A DNA stretch of 64,000 nucleotides from Eretmocerus hayati. Taxonomy: Eukaryota; Arthropoda; Insecta; Hymenoptera; Aphelinidae. Shown in pieces: positions 38,151-49,456 of this stretch. Where the stretch lies: contig CM056743.1 in the NCBI GenBank assembly GCA_029851415.1, forward strand, positions 97,624,501 to 97,688,500, written 5' to 3'. The stretch's first letter is position 1; each line of letters starts with the position of its first letter. The translations under genes and the position numbers were made by a program. The notes beneath the pieces are model-generated. The model was not told the origin of the DNA and searched no databases. It worked only from the letters and a program-made list of their open reading frames with translations.

Positions 38151-38624
38151 CAATTTTCGATTGACGAGGCGTATCTCTTCTATTCCATAGATTCTTCACG
38201 GTTGCCATATTGCGTGGTGGCCACTTGCCCGATTTCTTCCAAAGAATTCCGTGTTTGCTCTCGTGGTCGCTTATTTCCAGTAAGGCGTGATCGATCCTCT
38301 CTTTGAATCATACCGCTGAAATTACTCTCAATTACATTCTACCGAATAGGTTTCCAATATTTTGAGTTTGGCAAATATAATTTCACATCGTTTTGGACGT
38401 CAAAAATGAATGTATATTTACACGTCAGAAAGGGCACGGAATTCGATGAGATGGAAATGGGCCATTCTCTGACCCCTTTTTCCAAATACAATTCCACGTC
38501 TTAACCTAATCACTTTCCCACTGTCATATTCATGTCACTTTTCACAAGCTAAATATGGTAAGAATGGACGTGTAATTACACATGTAGATCGACGTGTAAT
38601 TTTATATCACAGTTTTTAGCAGGG

Positions 38625-39503
38625 TGCAGATTGGCTCTACTGGCTAATCTTCTATAGCATCCCTTGTTTCAGGGGTATTCTGAATGATATGTACTCAAAA
38701 GCTACTCATTATTTGTGAATAGTATTCGACTACTGATGTCATCAAAAATTGATGAAGAAAACTTAAATCGATGTGAGAGAGATCTGTATCAGTTCGTGGA
38801 TGATTGTGAAGAACTCTTTGGGCCCGAGTTTATGACTTTTAATGTGCATTCGCTTCTGCATTTGGTACACAGTGCCAGGGAAACGGGCCCTCTGTGGGCA
38901 ACCTCAGCCTTCCCGTTTGAAAGCGAGATGGGACATCTAAAAGAGTTTGTGACAGGCACAACCGACGTTTCAGAACAAGTCATCAACCATGTCTTGGAGC
39001 TAAACGAATTCAACAGCAATGTTTTGACCAATCCATGTGAAGATGGAAGTTTTAAATTCTGTAAGAGAATGATGTCTAGTAAGCACAGTGTAATGACTCA
39101 CCATCGTTCAGAAGAAGGCGCAATTGTACTTTACAGCCAACAAGAATTGAGCAAAAATCAGTATAAAAGATGCATTTTCCAAAATATTGTTCTCCACTCA
39201 GCTCTATACACAAGGGCACAGCTTACTGACGATACAATCATCTGTCTCTCCAATGGGGAAGTCGTCGAGATTCTCTATTTCTACTCGGATAACAATGAAT
39301 GTCATATTCAAGCACGAAATATTGAGTTATCACGAGTAAATATATCTGCCAATGACATTGAACATATCTTCGTGGTGATGAGCAGAGATACTGAAGAGCG
39401 AAGTATCCCCATAACTCAATTCGAGAAGAAAATGGTACACTTGGATGTGACGAACGACCTCGAATATGTGTGCTCCCCTTTTGATGTATTTGATGCACAG
39501 TGA
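38625..39503 (+). pseudogene. CACTA/EnSpm-like transposase-family pseudogene, C-terminal part
   Basis: Continuation of the pseudogene broken at 35,684. The first stretch encodes DWLYWLIFYSIPCFRGILND. After a TGA and frame change near 38,695, 38,715-39,503 encodes RDLYQFVDDCEELFGPEFMT, FNVHSLLHLVHSARETGPLW and SAFPFESEMGHLKEFVTGT. These are typical of the conserved C-terminal half of this family (YQFV...LYG...NVHLLLHL...GPLW...FPFE). The last ~110 residues form a less conserved tail (SNGEVVEILYFYSD ... FVVMS ... YVCSPFDVFD) that matches the tail of the minus-strand relative at 53.5 kb. About 290 codons follow the insertion point. Confidence 0.85.
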
Positions 39504-41539
39504 TGATAGATCTCACTTTAACTCGTGTAACAATTTATCTTCGAGATTGTTCTATGTGAAGGTTGGAGAAAATATGTACATATAGCATCTGGTTAAGTCT
39601 TCTCGTACAATTTCTATGGTGTGAGTAATGTCTCCGTATTCGTGATTGCAGGTATTCATATTATCAAGTATTCATATTTCCTCCCCATGCAGCCATCTCA
39701 TCTGGAAGAGATTTGATTGATCCATGTGGAAACTAGACGCAAGTGGGAAAAAAGTTACGACCAAGGCATGAATATGAGATCTTATATTCTTGAATATTCT
39801 CAAAATAGTTTGCTTGATTATGATAGCCATCGTAACAATGAAGAGGTTTCTTCTTGGATTCTACTGTTCTCACAGGAATCGCATTAGATTTTCCATTCTC
39901 TCAATATCGTGATCTGATTAATAATGTTGTTCGAGACAGTCAAACGAATTCAGACTGCAAGTGGAAGCAGCTAGGTTGATAGTTTTTGAATCGACGAATT
40001 TCACACGAGAGACAAACTCGAGATTACAGCTATTGCTGCATGCATGCACATTTGGTGGAGCACATCAATACAAGCACGAGTCATGATACTCTTCATTATC
40101 TTCATATTTTCATAACTAATACTTGGGAGCAGTTTTTGATATATGAGCATGCAGCAGTTTATTATTGATGAGCAAATGATGATATCGTGTAAAATGAAAA
40201 TCATTTACAAATTCTATTTAAAACACTTACTACACGTTAGCTCAGGTAATTAACTTTATTTGAATTGCGAAGCGAGACAAGGTGAGAAAGATTCGCCCAG
40301 ACTAGCATACCACTAGTGTAGTATTAGTACAGCTCTTATCTATAGTGCACTATGCATAATTCGCACTGATTCGGAGTATTGATGCCTATGCCGACTGCTG
40401 ATGATGTGGCCAGGATGATGCTATAAGAGATGATGTTAAAAGAGTATTTTGGGAACACTGAGCACAAATTTGACATCGCACAGTCTCCAAATCTTGTTGC
40501 ATCAGTGGCTGCAGCGTTGGAAGTGCGTTTCGATCAAAATCGAGCCTCCCGGAGCGATCGTGACCTGCGAGTAAGTATTTTAAAGTCGCTGACGACTCCG
40601 CTCGATTTCTCGGATCCGATTTCAATTGACACGCGCCTTCACCCCAGCACACGCCGACGTGACTCGAGGTGCAGACTAGCGGGCAATATCAAGTTCACGC
40701 TCAGCGACCCCGAAATACCCCAAAATACCTTCTTTAGGCTCCTCGAAATCGATTTGGATCAATTCGCACCTCCACCCTCGCATCTGCCCACGCAATACGT
40801 TTTGGAGGCTGGTCGATATCGAATTCGTGTTTAACGACCCCGTAACACCCCGGAGACACCATCTTTCGACTTATCTCGCTCGATTCTGATCAACGCACCC
40901 CCTTCCCCCTATTTGCCCCTCAACCTAATTCAGAGCATGATGTCAGCTTTGTGTTCAGTGATCGCGAAATAACCTAGAAGACCATGCCTATCCACCGCCG
41001 AATCAGAGTCCCATTCAACCCTATAACCTCATTATTATTCCCATTCGACTTCGATTCAAATTTTCATATCGGGCGGAGACGGGGAACAACTCCATCCAGA
41101 GAGTCGAATAAAAGACTCGGATTGATTCGGGAGGATTTCTATTTCATGAATCTCCATGAGAACGATAATGCTACTAACGCACGGAATCATAATGCAATGA
41201 TTGATATTAATTGAAACTCATTCTTGAAGTCGTGATAATAACCGCAAATCGATCTGATACGAGTTCTTCATTAACCACATTAAATCCGATTCACATTTAT
41301 GTAACGAGAACTGTTACAATTCAATCCCATTCAAGCTTAGGTGCAATGAATGAATGTACCCCATTCAAACCTATAAGATTCGAATCGTCCGATTCATTCC
41401 GATTCATTTTGGAAGCTTGAAGTTTTCTACCTCATTAAACCTACTCAAATCCGATTCATGTGATTATACCCGATTGGATCCTGTACAGAGCTATCCATTC
41501 GCCGATTTATCCCCATTCATTCTGATTGACCTTTTCATT
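39504..41539. other. Sequence downstream of the CACTA-like pseudogene, no supported gene
   Basis: Part of this may be the 3' half of the CACTA-like element, but I could not identify its terminal repeat. Open frames at 40,430-40,834 and 40,984-41,420 are short and without recognisable motifs. Around 41,200-41,530 the phrase CCCATTCAA/CCGATTCA recurs loosely, grading into the 184-bp satellite. Confidence 0.4.
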
Positions 41540-43075
41540 CTAACTAGGGGATATGATATCATACGATACTCACCCCAGGAACGCCCTGCATTCTCATACG
41601 ATACCATGAGATATCAAACGATACTGTTGGAATCTGTGAGACACTGTGATATACTGTACGATACGCGACTTTTCGAGCGGAATATACCCTTACGATACTA
41701 TACGACACTGATTGATATTTTTGGTCTGATACTGATATGATACCATACGCTACTCACCCCAGGAACGCCCTGCATTCTCATACGTTACGAAGAGATATCA
41801 AACGATACTGTTGGATTCTGTGAGATACTGTGATATACTGTACGATACGCGACTTTTCGAGCGGAATATACCCTTACGATATTATAAGATACTGATTGAT
41901 ATTTCCGGTCTGATACTAATATGATACCGTACGATACTCACCCCAGGAACGCCCTGCATTCTCATACGATACGAAGAGATATCAAACGATACTGTTGGAT
42001 TCTGTGAGATACTGTGATATACTGTACGATTCGCGACTTTTCGAGCGGAATATACCCTTACGATATTATAAGATACTGATTGATATTTCCGGCCTGATAC
42101 TAATATAATACCATACGATACTCACCCCAGGAACGCCCTGCATTCTCATACGATACGAAGAGATATCAAACGATACTGTTGGATTCTGTGAGATACTATA
42201 CGATACGCAATTTTTCGAGTACAATATACCCTTACGATACTATACGATACTGATTGATATTTCCGGCCTGATACTAATATAATACCATACGATACTCACC
42301 CTAGAGATGCCCTGCATTCATATACAATACCATGAGATATCAAACGATATTGTTGATTTCTGTGAGATACTGTGATATACTGTGCGATACGCTACTTTTC
42401 GAGTACAATACACCCTTACGATACTATACGATACTGATTGATATTTCCGGTCTGATACTAATATAATACCATACGATACTCACCCTAGGGATGCCCTGTA
42501 TTCTTATACGATACGATGAGATATCAAACGATACTATTGGATTCTGTGAGATACTGTGATATGCTGTACGATTACCAACGTCTCGAGTAGAATATACCCT
42601 TACGATACTATACGATACTGGTTGATATTTTTGGTCTGATACTAATATGATACCATACGATACTAGCCCCAGAAATGCCCTGCATTCTTATACGATACCA
42701 TGAGATATCAAACGATACTGTTGGGTTCTGTGAGATACTGTGATATACTGTACGATACGTGACTCTTTGGGCAGAATATACGCTCACGATACTATACGAT
42801 ACTGATTGATATTCATGGCCTGATACTTATATGATACCATACGATACTCACCCTATAGATGCCCTGTATTCTCATACGATACCACGAGATATCAAACAAT
42901 ACTACGCGATTCTGTAAGATACTGTGAGATTCTCTACGATACGTGACTAGTTCGTCATAATATCAGCTTACGATTACATGAGATACGAAACGATATAAGT
43001 GACCCGATACGCATGCGATATTACGCGATATTCACCTTAGACCGGCATTGGATTTTTATACAATACTATGAGAGG
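41540..43075. repeat. 184-bp tandem satellite, about 8 copies
   Basis: The marker CCCTGCATTC (or CCCTGTATTC) recurs at 41,584, 41,768, 41,952, 42,136, 42,310, 42,494, 42,678 and 42,862. All steps are 184 bp except one of 174. Each unit is built from short phrases ending in GATAC or GATACT (ACTGTGATATACTGTACGATAC and similar), so an older, much shorter period underlies the 184-bp unit. It is unrelated in sequence to the 76-bp satellite. The last copy is more diverged. Confidence 0.95.
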
Positions 43076-43287
43076 GGAAAACGTGCTTCCCCGAAATTCT
43101 CTTGAGTTAGAGATTCTTCATTTGTGGACAATCTGAAACAAGACATATTAATGGACGAAACGAGAAAAATAGGTATATGAACTAGTGCATGGCCAAAATC
43201 GGAGTTCAATTCACCGATGGTTGAACCAGAGGCTTGCGAAGAAGTGGGAGCCCTGAAGTGGTTCAAGATGCCACTCAGGGCTCATAC

Positions 43288-44664
43288 GCATGGTGTAAAG
43301 GAGATATGGTGTGTTCACTTGGAAGACGAGTTTTCGTCTCGGTCTGCGCAGACCCCACCGTCAGCCATATTGTCTGTTTACTGTAGCAGCCGATATGAGC
43401 CAGCCGCATCTCGCTCAACATATTAAGCAATAAATTCACGCTATTCAGAACTTTGGCACAAATAAAGAGTGTGGAATGGTAGCATTCCATCGCGGAATGT
43501 CAAGAACTCGATTAGAATCGAGAATAAATCAAATCTCAAACCCCCATCTAGGGGCAGTGATTTATATACAACATTAATACTAATAATCGGTGAGGTCACT
43601 CGTGGCCTCGTGGCTTACACTTTTGCTTCATAATCAGATGATCCGAGTTCAAATCCCGTAATATTTTAATTTTTTTTTCACGCTCGGTTTCTTTTTCAAC
43701 AAGACTGATGCGTTTTGCAGGGAACTATTTCATATTCATTTAGATGAAGTTACGTGAGAAAGAGATCGATTCGCGCAGTGAATATTTAGTAAATATTCTA
43801 CTGATATACATGAATATTCTCGGAAAAATTTCTTGGCTTCGTCGTCGAAATTATTTCTCTACTATTAGGTTTAGAAAAAATGAAGTTATATCTGTATGGA
43901 ACAATATTCTGTCCATAAAATCTGTCGGCTTGACATGGCCGCAGTGGGACTAAATCTATACTCTTATGCGACCAAATATTCCCTTGAAAATTCCAACGTG
44001 GTTTGAAGAACATACCAACTATAAAAAGTGTTTGTAGCGGTTTTTCGACAAGTTTTCGAAGAAAAATCATATTCGTACTTCAACTCGTATATTTACGGCT
44101 CCAAGGAAATGCAGGGGTCTCAATATAAATAGAAGATTTGATATGATTTTCACGCCTAAATTCGCAAGTAAATCAGATAAAATTTTTCATCCATACTAGA
44201 CCCCTACATTCCCTTCAAACAAAAAATTTACGATTCAAGTGACAAATTAGCTCTTTTTTCCGAAAACCGAGTGAAAAATTATGACCAAACTTAATTATAG
44301 AATGTATTATTTTATATGATCATCAAGGCCGCATTGGAATTTCAAAGGTGATTTTTTGTCGCATCGAAAGCTGGCTCAGGGTCACCGTGTGGGTATTACA
44401 AAGTTGAATAAGTGAGTGGATGAATGATCTAAACGATTAAGGTGACCAATGAACTAGTTAAATAATTGAGAAAAAAAACCTACTCGAAATTCAGGACTAA
44501 CGATTCGTCAGGACATAAAAATAAGCGTGAAATGCTAGAGGGTATTTGAACGCTGCCGATTCCCGCCCGAGCTCTCATTGGACGAGCGCTCGCCTGGGAT
44601 CAAAATCTGATTGGCTGAGAGCTCACGCTGCGCGTGAGCACACCATATCTCCTTTACACCATGC
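43288..44664. mobile_element. ~1.38-kb element with ~30-bp inverted ends
   Basis: GCATGGTGTAAAGGAGATAT at 43,288 is repeated inverted at 44,634-44,664, and the match runs on through GGTGTG and TCAC for about 30 bp. The interior includes a tRNA-like stretch (43,601-43,658) and, at its right, sequence of the ACCGTG-ended dispersed family (about 43,780-44,395). No transposase. It could be a composite. Confidence 0.65.
43601..43658 (+). pseudogene. tRNA-like segment (CAT anticodon position)
   Basis: TGGCCTCGTGGCTTACAC resembles an A box, GAGTTCAAATCCC is a good B box, and CTTCATAAT occupies the anticodon position of a Met-like tRNA. The acceptor stem is absent or unpaired and the anticodon stem is weak. 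I call it a tRNA-derived pseudogene or SINE-like Pol III promoter. Confidence 0.45.
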
Positions 44665-44673
44665 TCTTACGTA

Positions 44674-45081
44674 GGGAGGGTAGAGAGAAGGAGAGTAAAC
44701 TCGGTTGGTCCGAAAGCCAGAGCTAGCCAGGATACAGTAACGACATATTTTCCACGAGAGACGCTACTAGGCTCTGGGCTAAGGCTTCACCGACACGAAA
44801 CCGGGACGCTCGTGTGCGTAAGAGGCGTGGATCGCGTTAGCATTACGGAGATTGAATGTGCCACGCACACTACTTTGACATTTTTCACCTACTACGAGAG
44901 GGGATGAAGGAGGCGGAGTCAGTCTTCCTTCCTTTCAGAAGCTATGACGCCAGCGTCGATCTAGCCCAGAACACCCCAGAGCCTCTAGTGGCCAACTCTG
45001 GAAGTGTAATTGTATCCTGACAAGAACTAGTTTTGTACACGGCGAAAGCCCAGAGTTTACTCTCCTTCTCTCTACCCTCCC
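44674..45081. mobile_element. 408-bp TA-flanked MITE with GGGAGGGTAGAGAGAAGGAG ends
   Basis: TA at 44,672-44,673 and 45,082-45,083. The ends GGGAGGGTAGAGAGAAGGAG plus AGTAAACTC are inverted almost perfectly at the right end. Nothing recognisable is encoded. It lies only 9 bp from the preceding element. Confidence 0.85.
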
Positions 45082-45142
45082 TACTCTTACGCACTGAGGC
45101 GGACGAGGTGGTATGAGCACACACATGGGTGCTGGGGCTGAA

Positions 45143-45325
45143 GACTGGGGGCAGGGGAGCTGTCGTGTGCTCCCGAGATACTAAGATCTCCCTTGCCGGA
45201 GGACTGGGGCCGGGGAGTGCGTCTGTCTCCCAGGATCAACTAAGGATCCTCCTTGCGGAACTGGGGCCGGGGAGTCGTTACTCTCCCAAGATCCGAAGAT
45301 CTCCCTCGTGGAGTAGGAAGGGTAG
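45143..45325. repeat. GC-rich minisatellite, ~59 bp x 3
   Basis: GACTGGGGGCAGGGGAG at 45,143, GACTGGGGCCGGGGAG at 45,202 and AACTGGGGCCGGGGAG near 45,259 each start a unit that continues CTCCCRRGAT...AAGATCTCCCT. Confidence 0.85.
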
Positions 45326-45346
45326 AGCCTCCCTACTACTCATATG

Positions 45347-46287
45347 AGTGATTCCGCCGAAAGTGGGGTTTTTTGGGACCAAAATCGTCACCGAGCGTGA
45401 TTTGGGCCAAAAAATTATTTTAGCCCCAGACGAGTTTTAGTGGGTCGTTGCAGTTGGTTCCCACTTATTTTGGCACAAAAAGGAAGTACCTAGAGCTAAA
45501 AATCTCAAAAGTAAAATCAGATGAAGATATGTGCAGTTTGAGGGGTCGCGGAGGAGGACGGAATGGACATTTCGCCTTGATTATATTCCCACGGCTCGAC
45601 AACCAATCGTAGACTCTTTTCCGCATAGATTTGCTCTAATGCAATCAAATACTTCAAGAAAATGTGTTGCACAAAGCGATATAGCGCGTTGGGGAGGAGC
45701 ACAACATGGGGACGGAAAGGACAGAAAATTTTGTACGCCATTCTGAAAACACGTTCATGTGGTGCACTCGGCCGCGTATTCGAGTTTTCGATTCATGTCG
45801 CACAAAAATTAGGTGTATTTGGGTATCTGGAAATCAACCTCATTGGTTAGAAAAGCTCAATAAACGACCGGGGACTTTGCCGACCTTATAAGTGTTTTGC
45901 AAGCAGTTTTGGTGCAAACCCGTCTTCAAAATGTCGGATGGTCGTGCTCGAGCTGAGGGTGTAATTTCGACTCGCAAAGTGGTGGTTTATATTATTTGAA
46001 GTGTTACAAATTGAAGTGCATAGCTACATATAGGGATTTTTGACTCCGCATATGCGTCGTGATGAATTCAAAAGTCCAAGTTCAGTTTACTACAGGGAAC
46101 GGAATGGACATTTGGACCCTTTATCGGGCATTACAAAATACACAAACGTTAGGATCGTCTCTAAAACTATTAACATAGCTGCGCACCAATAGAATACACC
46201 CCAGAAAATTGCTACAGTGCATATCCCGACCCTTGAAAACTTGGGGGAACATGGAACACGGAAAATCCCACTTTCGACGGAATCACT
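45347..46287. mobile_element. ~941-bp element with AGTGATTCCGYCGAAAGTGG ends
   Basis: AGTGATTCCGCCGAAAGTGG at the left is inverted as CCACTTTCGACGGAATCACT-type sequence at the right. ATAT lies next to both ends and may be the target duplication. Internal GGAATGGACATTT phrases near 45,560 and 46,100 may mark sub-terminal repeats. No coding potential is recognised. Confidence 0.72.
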
Positions 46288-46293
46288 GATATA

Positions 46294-46456
46294 CACTCGG
46301 GAACAAGGTGAACTGCAATGGGATGACGGTCAGCGGCCATTCGAGATCTCCCATCTCACTCGCCCCTAATAGGTTCTCCCATGAGTGCGAGGAAGACGAC
46401 AGATCTCGAAAGGTCACTGACCGTCATCCCATTCCAGTTCACCTTGTTCCCGAGTG
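46294..46456. mobile_element. TA-flanked hairpin MITE, CACTYGGGAGCA-type ends (copy 3)
   Basis: 163 bp, TA at 46,292-46,293 and 46,457-46,458. The ends CACTCGGGAACAAGGTGAAC are inverted at the right. The arms pair through GGGATGACGGTCAG and GAGATCT. The interior is unrelated to copies 1 and 2. Confidence 0.9.
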
Positions 46457-46728
46457 TACTTATCGAGGTCTTTTGCCGTCGACTGCGAGAAAGGAGCGCA
46501 GTGTCCATCTATTGCGCATGTGTGGTACCAATTGACCCACAGCATGTCTTACCCAATACAGTGATTTCAGGGCTGATATCTCTCAAAGGAGCAAGCATTT
46601 ATCGGTGCTGTGATCAGGGTTGATGTTTGCTGAGGCACGAAAAATTATATATCACCGAGCTCCTCATTCAACATGAGTATGTCATTCCTATCAATATCTT
46701 GCAATACATTCAACACAAAATGCAAACT

Positions 46729-46977
46729 TTAATGGTGAGTAAAGTCAATAATGATAACCATGGTTGAAGTTGATACAGTACGGATGATCTTCAATTCCCC
46801 AGGATGTAGAAAGCACAAGAAGTTATATAGATGAATTATATTCGTCAGACCCTCAACGGTGTTTGGATGCTCTTGTGTAAGTGCAATGACTATCTTGTCG
46901 TATTTACTATCAAGACCTTGGATCAATCCCTTGCTGCCAATTCCCTGGGGAATGAGCAAAATCAAATGTGAAATCAT
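46729..46977 (-). pseudogene. Possible Copia-type gag fragment
   Basis: The minus-strand frame encodes LIQGLDSKYDKIVIALTQEH followed by PNTVEGLTNIIHLYN. This resembles the LxQGLxxxYDxIVxAL...VEGL segment of Copia gag (UBN2-type) proteins, which package retrotransposon RNA. Only about 40 residues fit. There is no zinc knuckle, integrase or reverse transcriptase nearby, and no LTR was identified. This is a tentative call. Confidence 0.35.
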
Positions 46978-47332
46978 CAGACCTGGAACTCATGACTTCC
47001 ATGAGGCTTGAGATCATGAATCATGATGTCTGTAATACAAAATCCATTTACACATGAATGATGCTAGTACAATATGTTTCGTACCCACACTTCTTCACTC
47101 ATTATCTCATGGTGGAATAGCTACTCCGGTCAAAATGAATGTCACACCAAAAGCAGCTCAAGTATATCGAAATGGATTACAAGATTACAGCCTGGCAATG
47201 ACAGCTGAATTTGGCTCACTAACATTGTATCATAAGACAACCGGTACACGCGATTGTATGAGACCTATGCTTTTTTTAGATTCTGTCATTCCTCTTCACT
47301 GTGGGTTCTCTTTTCCTATCTCTGTCTATGTG

Positions 47333-47334
<2 letters not shown>

Positions 47335-47362
<28 letters not shown>
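47335..47362. repeat. (TC)n microsatellite, 28 bp
   Basis: Uninterrupted TC run followed by an imperfect CTTCCTCTCTCTGTC tail, at the 3' edge of the LINE fragment. Confidence 0.95.
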
Positions 47363-47366
<4 letters not shown>

Positions 47367-47394
47367 TCTCTCTGTCCATATGAGTCTGTGTGTA

Positions 47395-48113
47395 ATCGTG
47401 AATTTTCAATCTTACGACGTTTTGATATGCAGACCCCCAAGTGAATATTCCATACAACAAGATTGAGTTGAATAATCCATAGTAAATGGTTACAAGAGAT
47501 TGGGGCTCATTATGTATTTCAGTTCTGCAAAAATGAATGATAAATATCTTGTTCTCTCAGCTAATTTATTAATGTGGGTGTCCCATTTCATATTTTCATT
47601 TAGTACTACTCCAAGAGATTTCACTTTTTGTACTCTCGTTACGCTCTTTTGTTGATATGCACATCAATATCTATTGGACTCTTGTCTTCGTAGACTGAGT
47701 AGCAGATGTATACTGTCTTGTTGATGTTTGAAGATAATTGATTCTCTAGCAGCCATTTTGAGACTTCATTCAGTATATCGTTCATCTTCCTTCCTGCTTC
47801 CCTCCGTGAGTTTTCTAAGCATGCTATCACAGTGTCCTAGTGTAGTTCCTTGGGGTACTCCTGTTTTCATCTCATTCTTCATTCTTTCTACTCCACTTAA
47901 TTTCACTGAGTGCGTTCTGCCTTTAAGATAACTCTTAGTAGTATCATGATTCATTGCGTCAAACGCTTTTGCTAGGTCAAGAAAGGTTGTTACGACTGGT
48001 TTACTCTGATCTAATTTCTCATAAATGAAGTTTGTAACTTTGCCCATAGCATGCGAAGTCCCTATATTTTTCTTGAATCTGTACTGGTTTCTTGATATCA
48101 CATTATTTCACTC
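47395..48113 (-). pseudogene. Non-LTR retrotransposon reverse transcriptase, 3' part
   Basis: The minus strand from 48,110 down encodes NNVISRNQYRFKKNIGTSHA, FIYEKLDQSKPVVTTFLDLA, KAFDAMNHDT and GVPQGTTLG. After a deletion that removes the YADD/FADD active site it continues MNDILNEVSKWLLENQLSSN, then SLGVVLNENMKWDTHINKLA and YYGLFNSILLYGIFTWGSAY. This is the usual order of a Jockey/RTE-like reverse transcriptase and its thumb (QxGFR, LDLxKAFD, GVPQGSxLGP, KxLGVxxD, YGxxxWG). It has a TGA in place of a codon in the LE(K)NN segment, at least two frameshifts and no catalytic aspartate pair, so it is dead. It is the continuation of 49,457-49,625, separated by a foldback insertion. Confidence 0.87.
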
Positions 48114-48634
48114 TCCCTATTGAAAAAAATCATGTAATGCGCATGACATAAAATCATGATGTCACTTTTTCTAGAAAACGTGAGTAACGAACTTGTCAAT
48201 TCGTGACATGACTCGGGAGGAGTATTATGACATCATGAACCCTTGTCATGAACATTTGTCATGAAGTTTTGTCACGAATTTTCGTCATAATTTTCCGGAT
48301 TTTCCGCGGCCTGGGTCATCTCATGAACAGTTGTCATGGGACTTCGTCATGAACTTTTGTCATGAATCCACACATTTTTTACATGCTTTGAGCCATGTCA
48401 TGGAACCTTGTCACAAACTTTTGTCATGAATTCACCAGTTTTTTACATACTTTGAGGCATGTCATGTGACCTTGTCATGATCCTTTGTCATGAATTTACA
48501 AATTGTTCAAAATCTGTGTCTAGATCGCAACTAGAAAAGCCAGTTGTATGGAAAAAAAGTCTATCAATGAGGGTCGACCAAAAAAAAACATAAAGAATCA
48601 TTCCTGACAATTATGATTACTTTGGGAAATTTCG

Positions 48635-48710
48635 CCCGAGACCGGGGCGCGAACCCTCGCACCGTCAAGCGCTTCAGATTCAAAGTCCGACACCTTACCT
48701 TGGGGCCAGC
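48635..48710 (-). pseudogene. tRNA-like module, left arm of the 1.34-kb foldback
   Basis: The reverse strand reads CTGGCCCCAAGGTAAGGTGTC (A-box-like, and similar to the tRNA-like segment of the 2,191-bp element). An anticodon arm with loop CTTTGAA, a long variable-arm-like stretch and B box GGGTTCGCGCCCC follow. The layout resembles a class II tRNA (Ser/Leu) but the acceptor ends do not pair. Confidence 0.55.
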
Positions 48711-48941
48711 AAGGAAGATTGGGAGAGGAATAGTTAAAAGCGTACTTAGAGTGCGGGTCGCTATAATAACTATATTATACATATAGTAAGCGCCGTTTGG
48801 AGCGGCAATCATCATCGCTATCATATATGATGAATGTATGAGTGTATGTATGAGCAACGAAGTGCTCACTGTATATAATATATAGTTATAGCGACCCGCA
48901 CTCCAAGTATGCCTTTAACTGCTCCTCTCTCAATCTTCCTT

Positions 48942-49016
48942 GCTGGCCCCAAGGTAAGGTGTCGGACTTCGAATCTGAGGCGTTTGGCGTTGCGAGGGTT
49001 TGCGCCCCGGTCTCGG
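48942..49016 (+). pseudogene. tRNA-like module, right arm of the 1.34-kb foldback
   Basis: Mirror copy of the module at 48,635-48,710 with several substitutions (loop CTTCGAA, B box GGGTTTGCGCCCC). Both arms therefore carry divergent Pol III-like promoters that point outward from the centre. Confidence 0.55.
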
Positions 49017-49456
49017 CCGAAATTTCCTAAAGTAATTATAATTGTCGGGAATGATTTTTTTTTGGTCGACCCTTATTAATAAACTTTTTTCTCCATACAA
49101 CTGGCTTTTTTAGTTGCGATCTAGACACAGATTTTGAAAAATTTGTAAATTCATGACAAAGGATCATGACATGCCTCAAAGTATGTAAAAAACTGGTGAA
49201 TTCATGACAAACGTTTGTGACAAGGTCCCATGACAACTGTTCATGACATGACCCAGGCCGCGGAAAATCCGGAAAATCATGACGAAAATTCATGACAAAA
49301 CTTCATGACAAATGTTCATGACAAGGGTTCCTGATGTCATAATACTCCTCCCGAGTCATGTCACGAATTGACAAGTTTACTCGTTACTCACTTTTTCTAG
49401 AAAACGTGACATCATGCTTTTATGTCATGCGCGTTACATGATTTTTTTCAATAGGG

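Larger units (their letters stand above)
35685..38624. mobile_element. 2,940-bp foldback/long-TIR element inside the CACTA-like pseudogene
   Basis: It interrupts the reading frame between NWKA(A) and (A)DWLYWLIFYSIPC. TG at 35,683-35,684 and 38,625-38,626 is the likely duplication (empty site AAGGCTGCAGATTGG). The ends are CCCTACTGAAAACTG and, inverted, CCCTGCTAAAAACTG. Arms of about 450 bp pair imperfectly (for example GTCAGAGAATGGCCCA against TGGGCCATTCTCTGAC). Palindromic motifs of the type GACGTGTAATTACACGTC recur in both arms. The interior contains two nested foldbacks and a minisatellite, described separately. No transposase is seen. Confidence 0.85.
48114..49456. mobile_element. 1,343-bp foldback element inside the LINE reverse transcriptase
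   Basis: The ends CCCTATTGAAAAAAATCATG are perfectly inverted. Arms of about 600 bp pair along almost the whole element. CT flanks both ends; removing the element with one CT restores the reverse-transcriptase frame VSSLE(*)NNVISRNQY, so a 2-bp duplication fits. Each arm carries many TTGTCATGAA-type phrases and a tRNA-like module. No transposase is encoded. Confidence 0.9.

Noticed and set aside
40430..40834. 134-codon open frame as a possible gene
   Set aside because: No recognisable motif, no promoter or splice context, and neighbouring frames are equally open.
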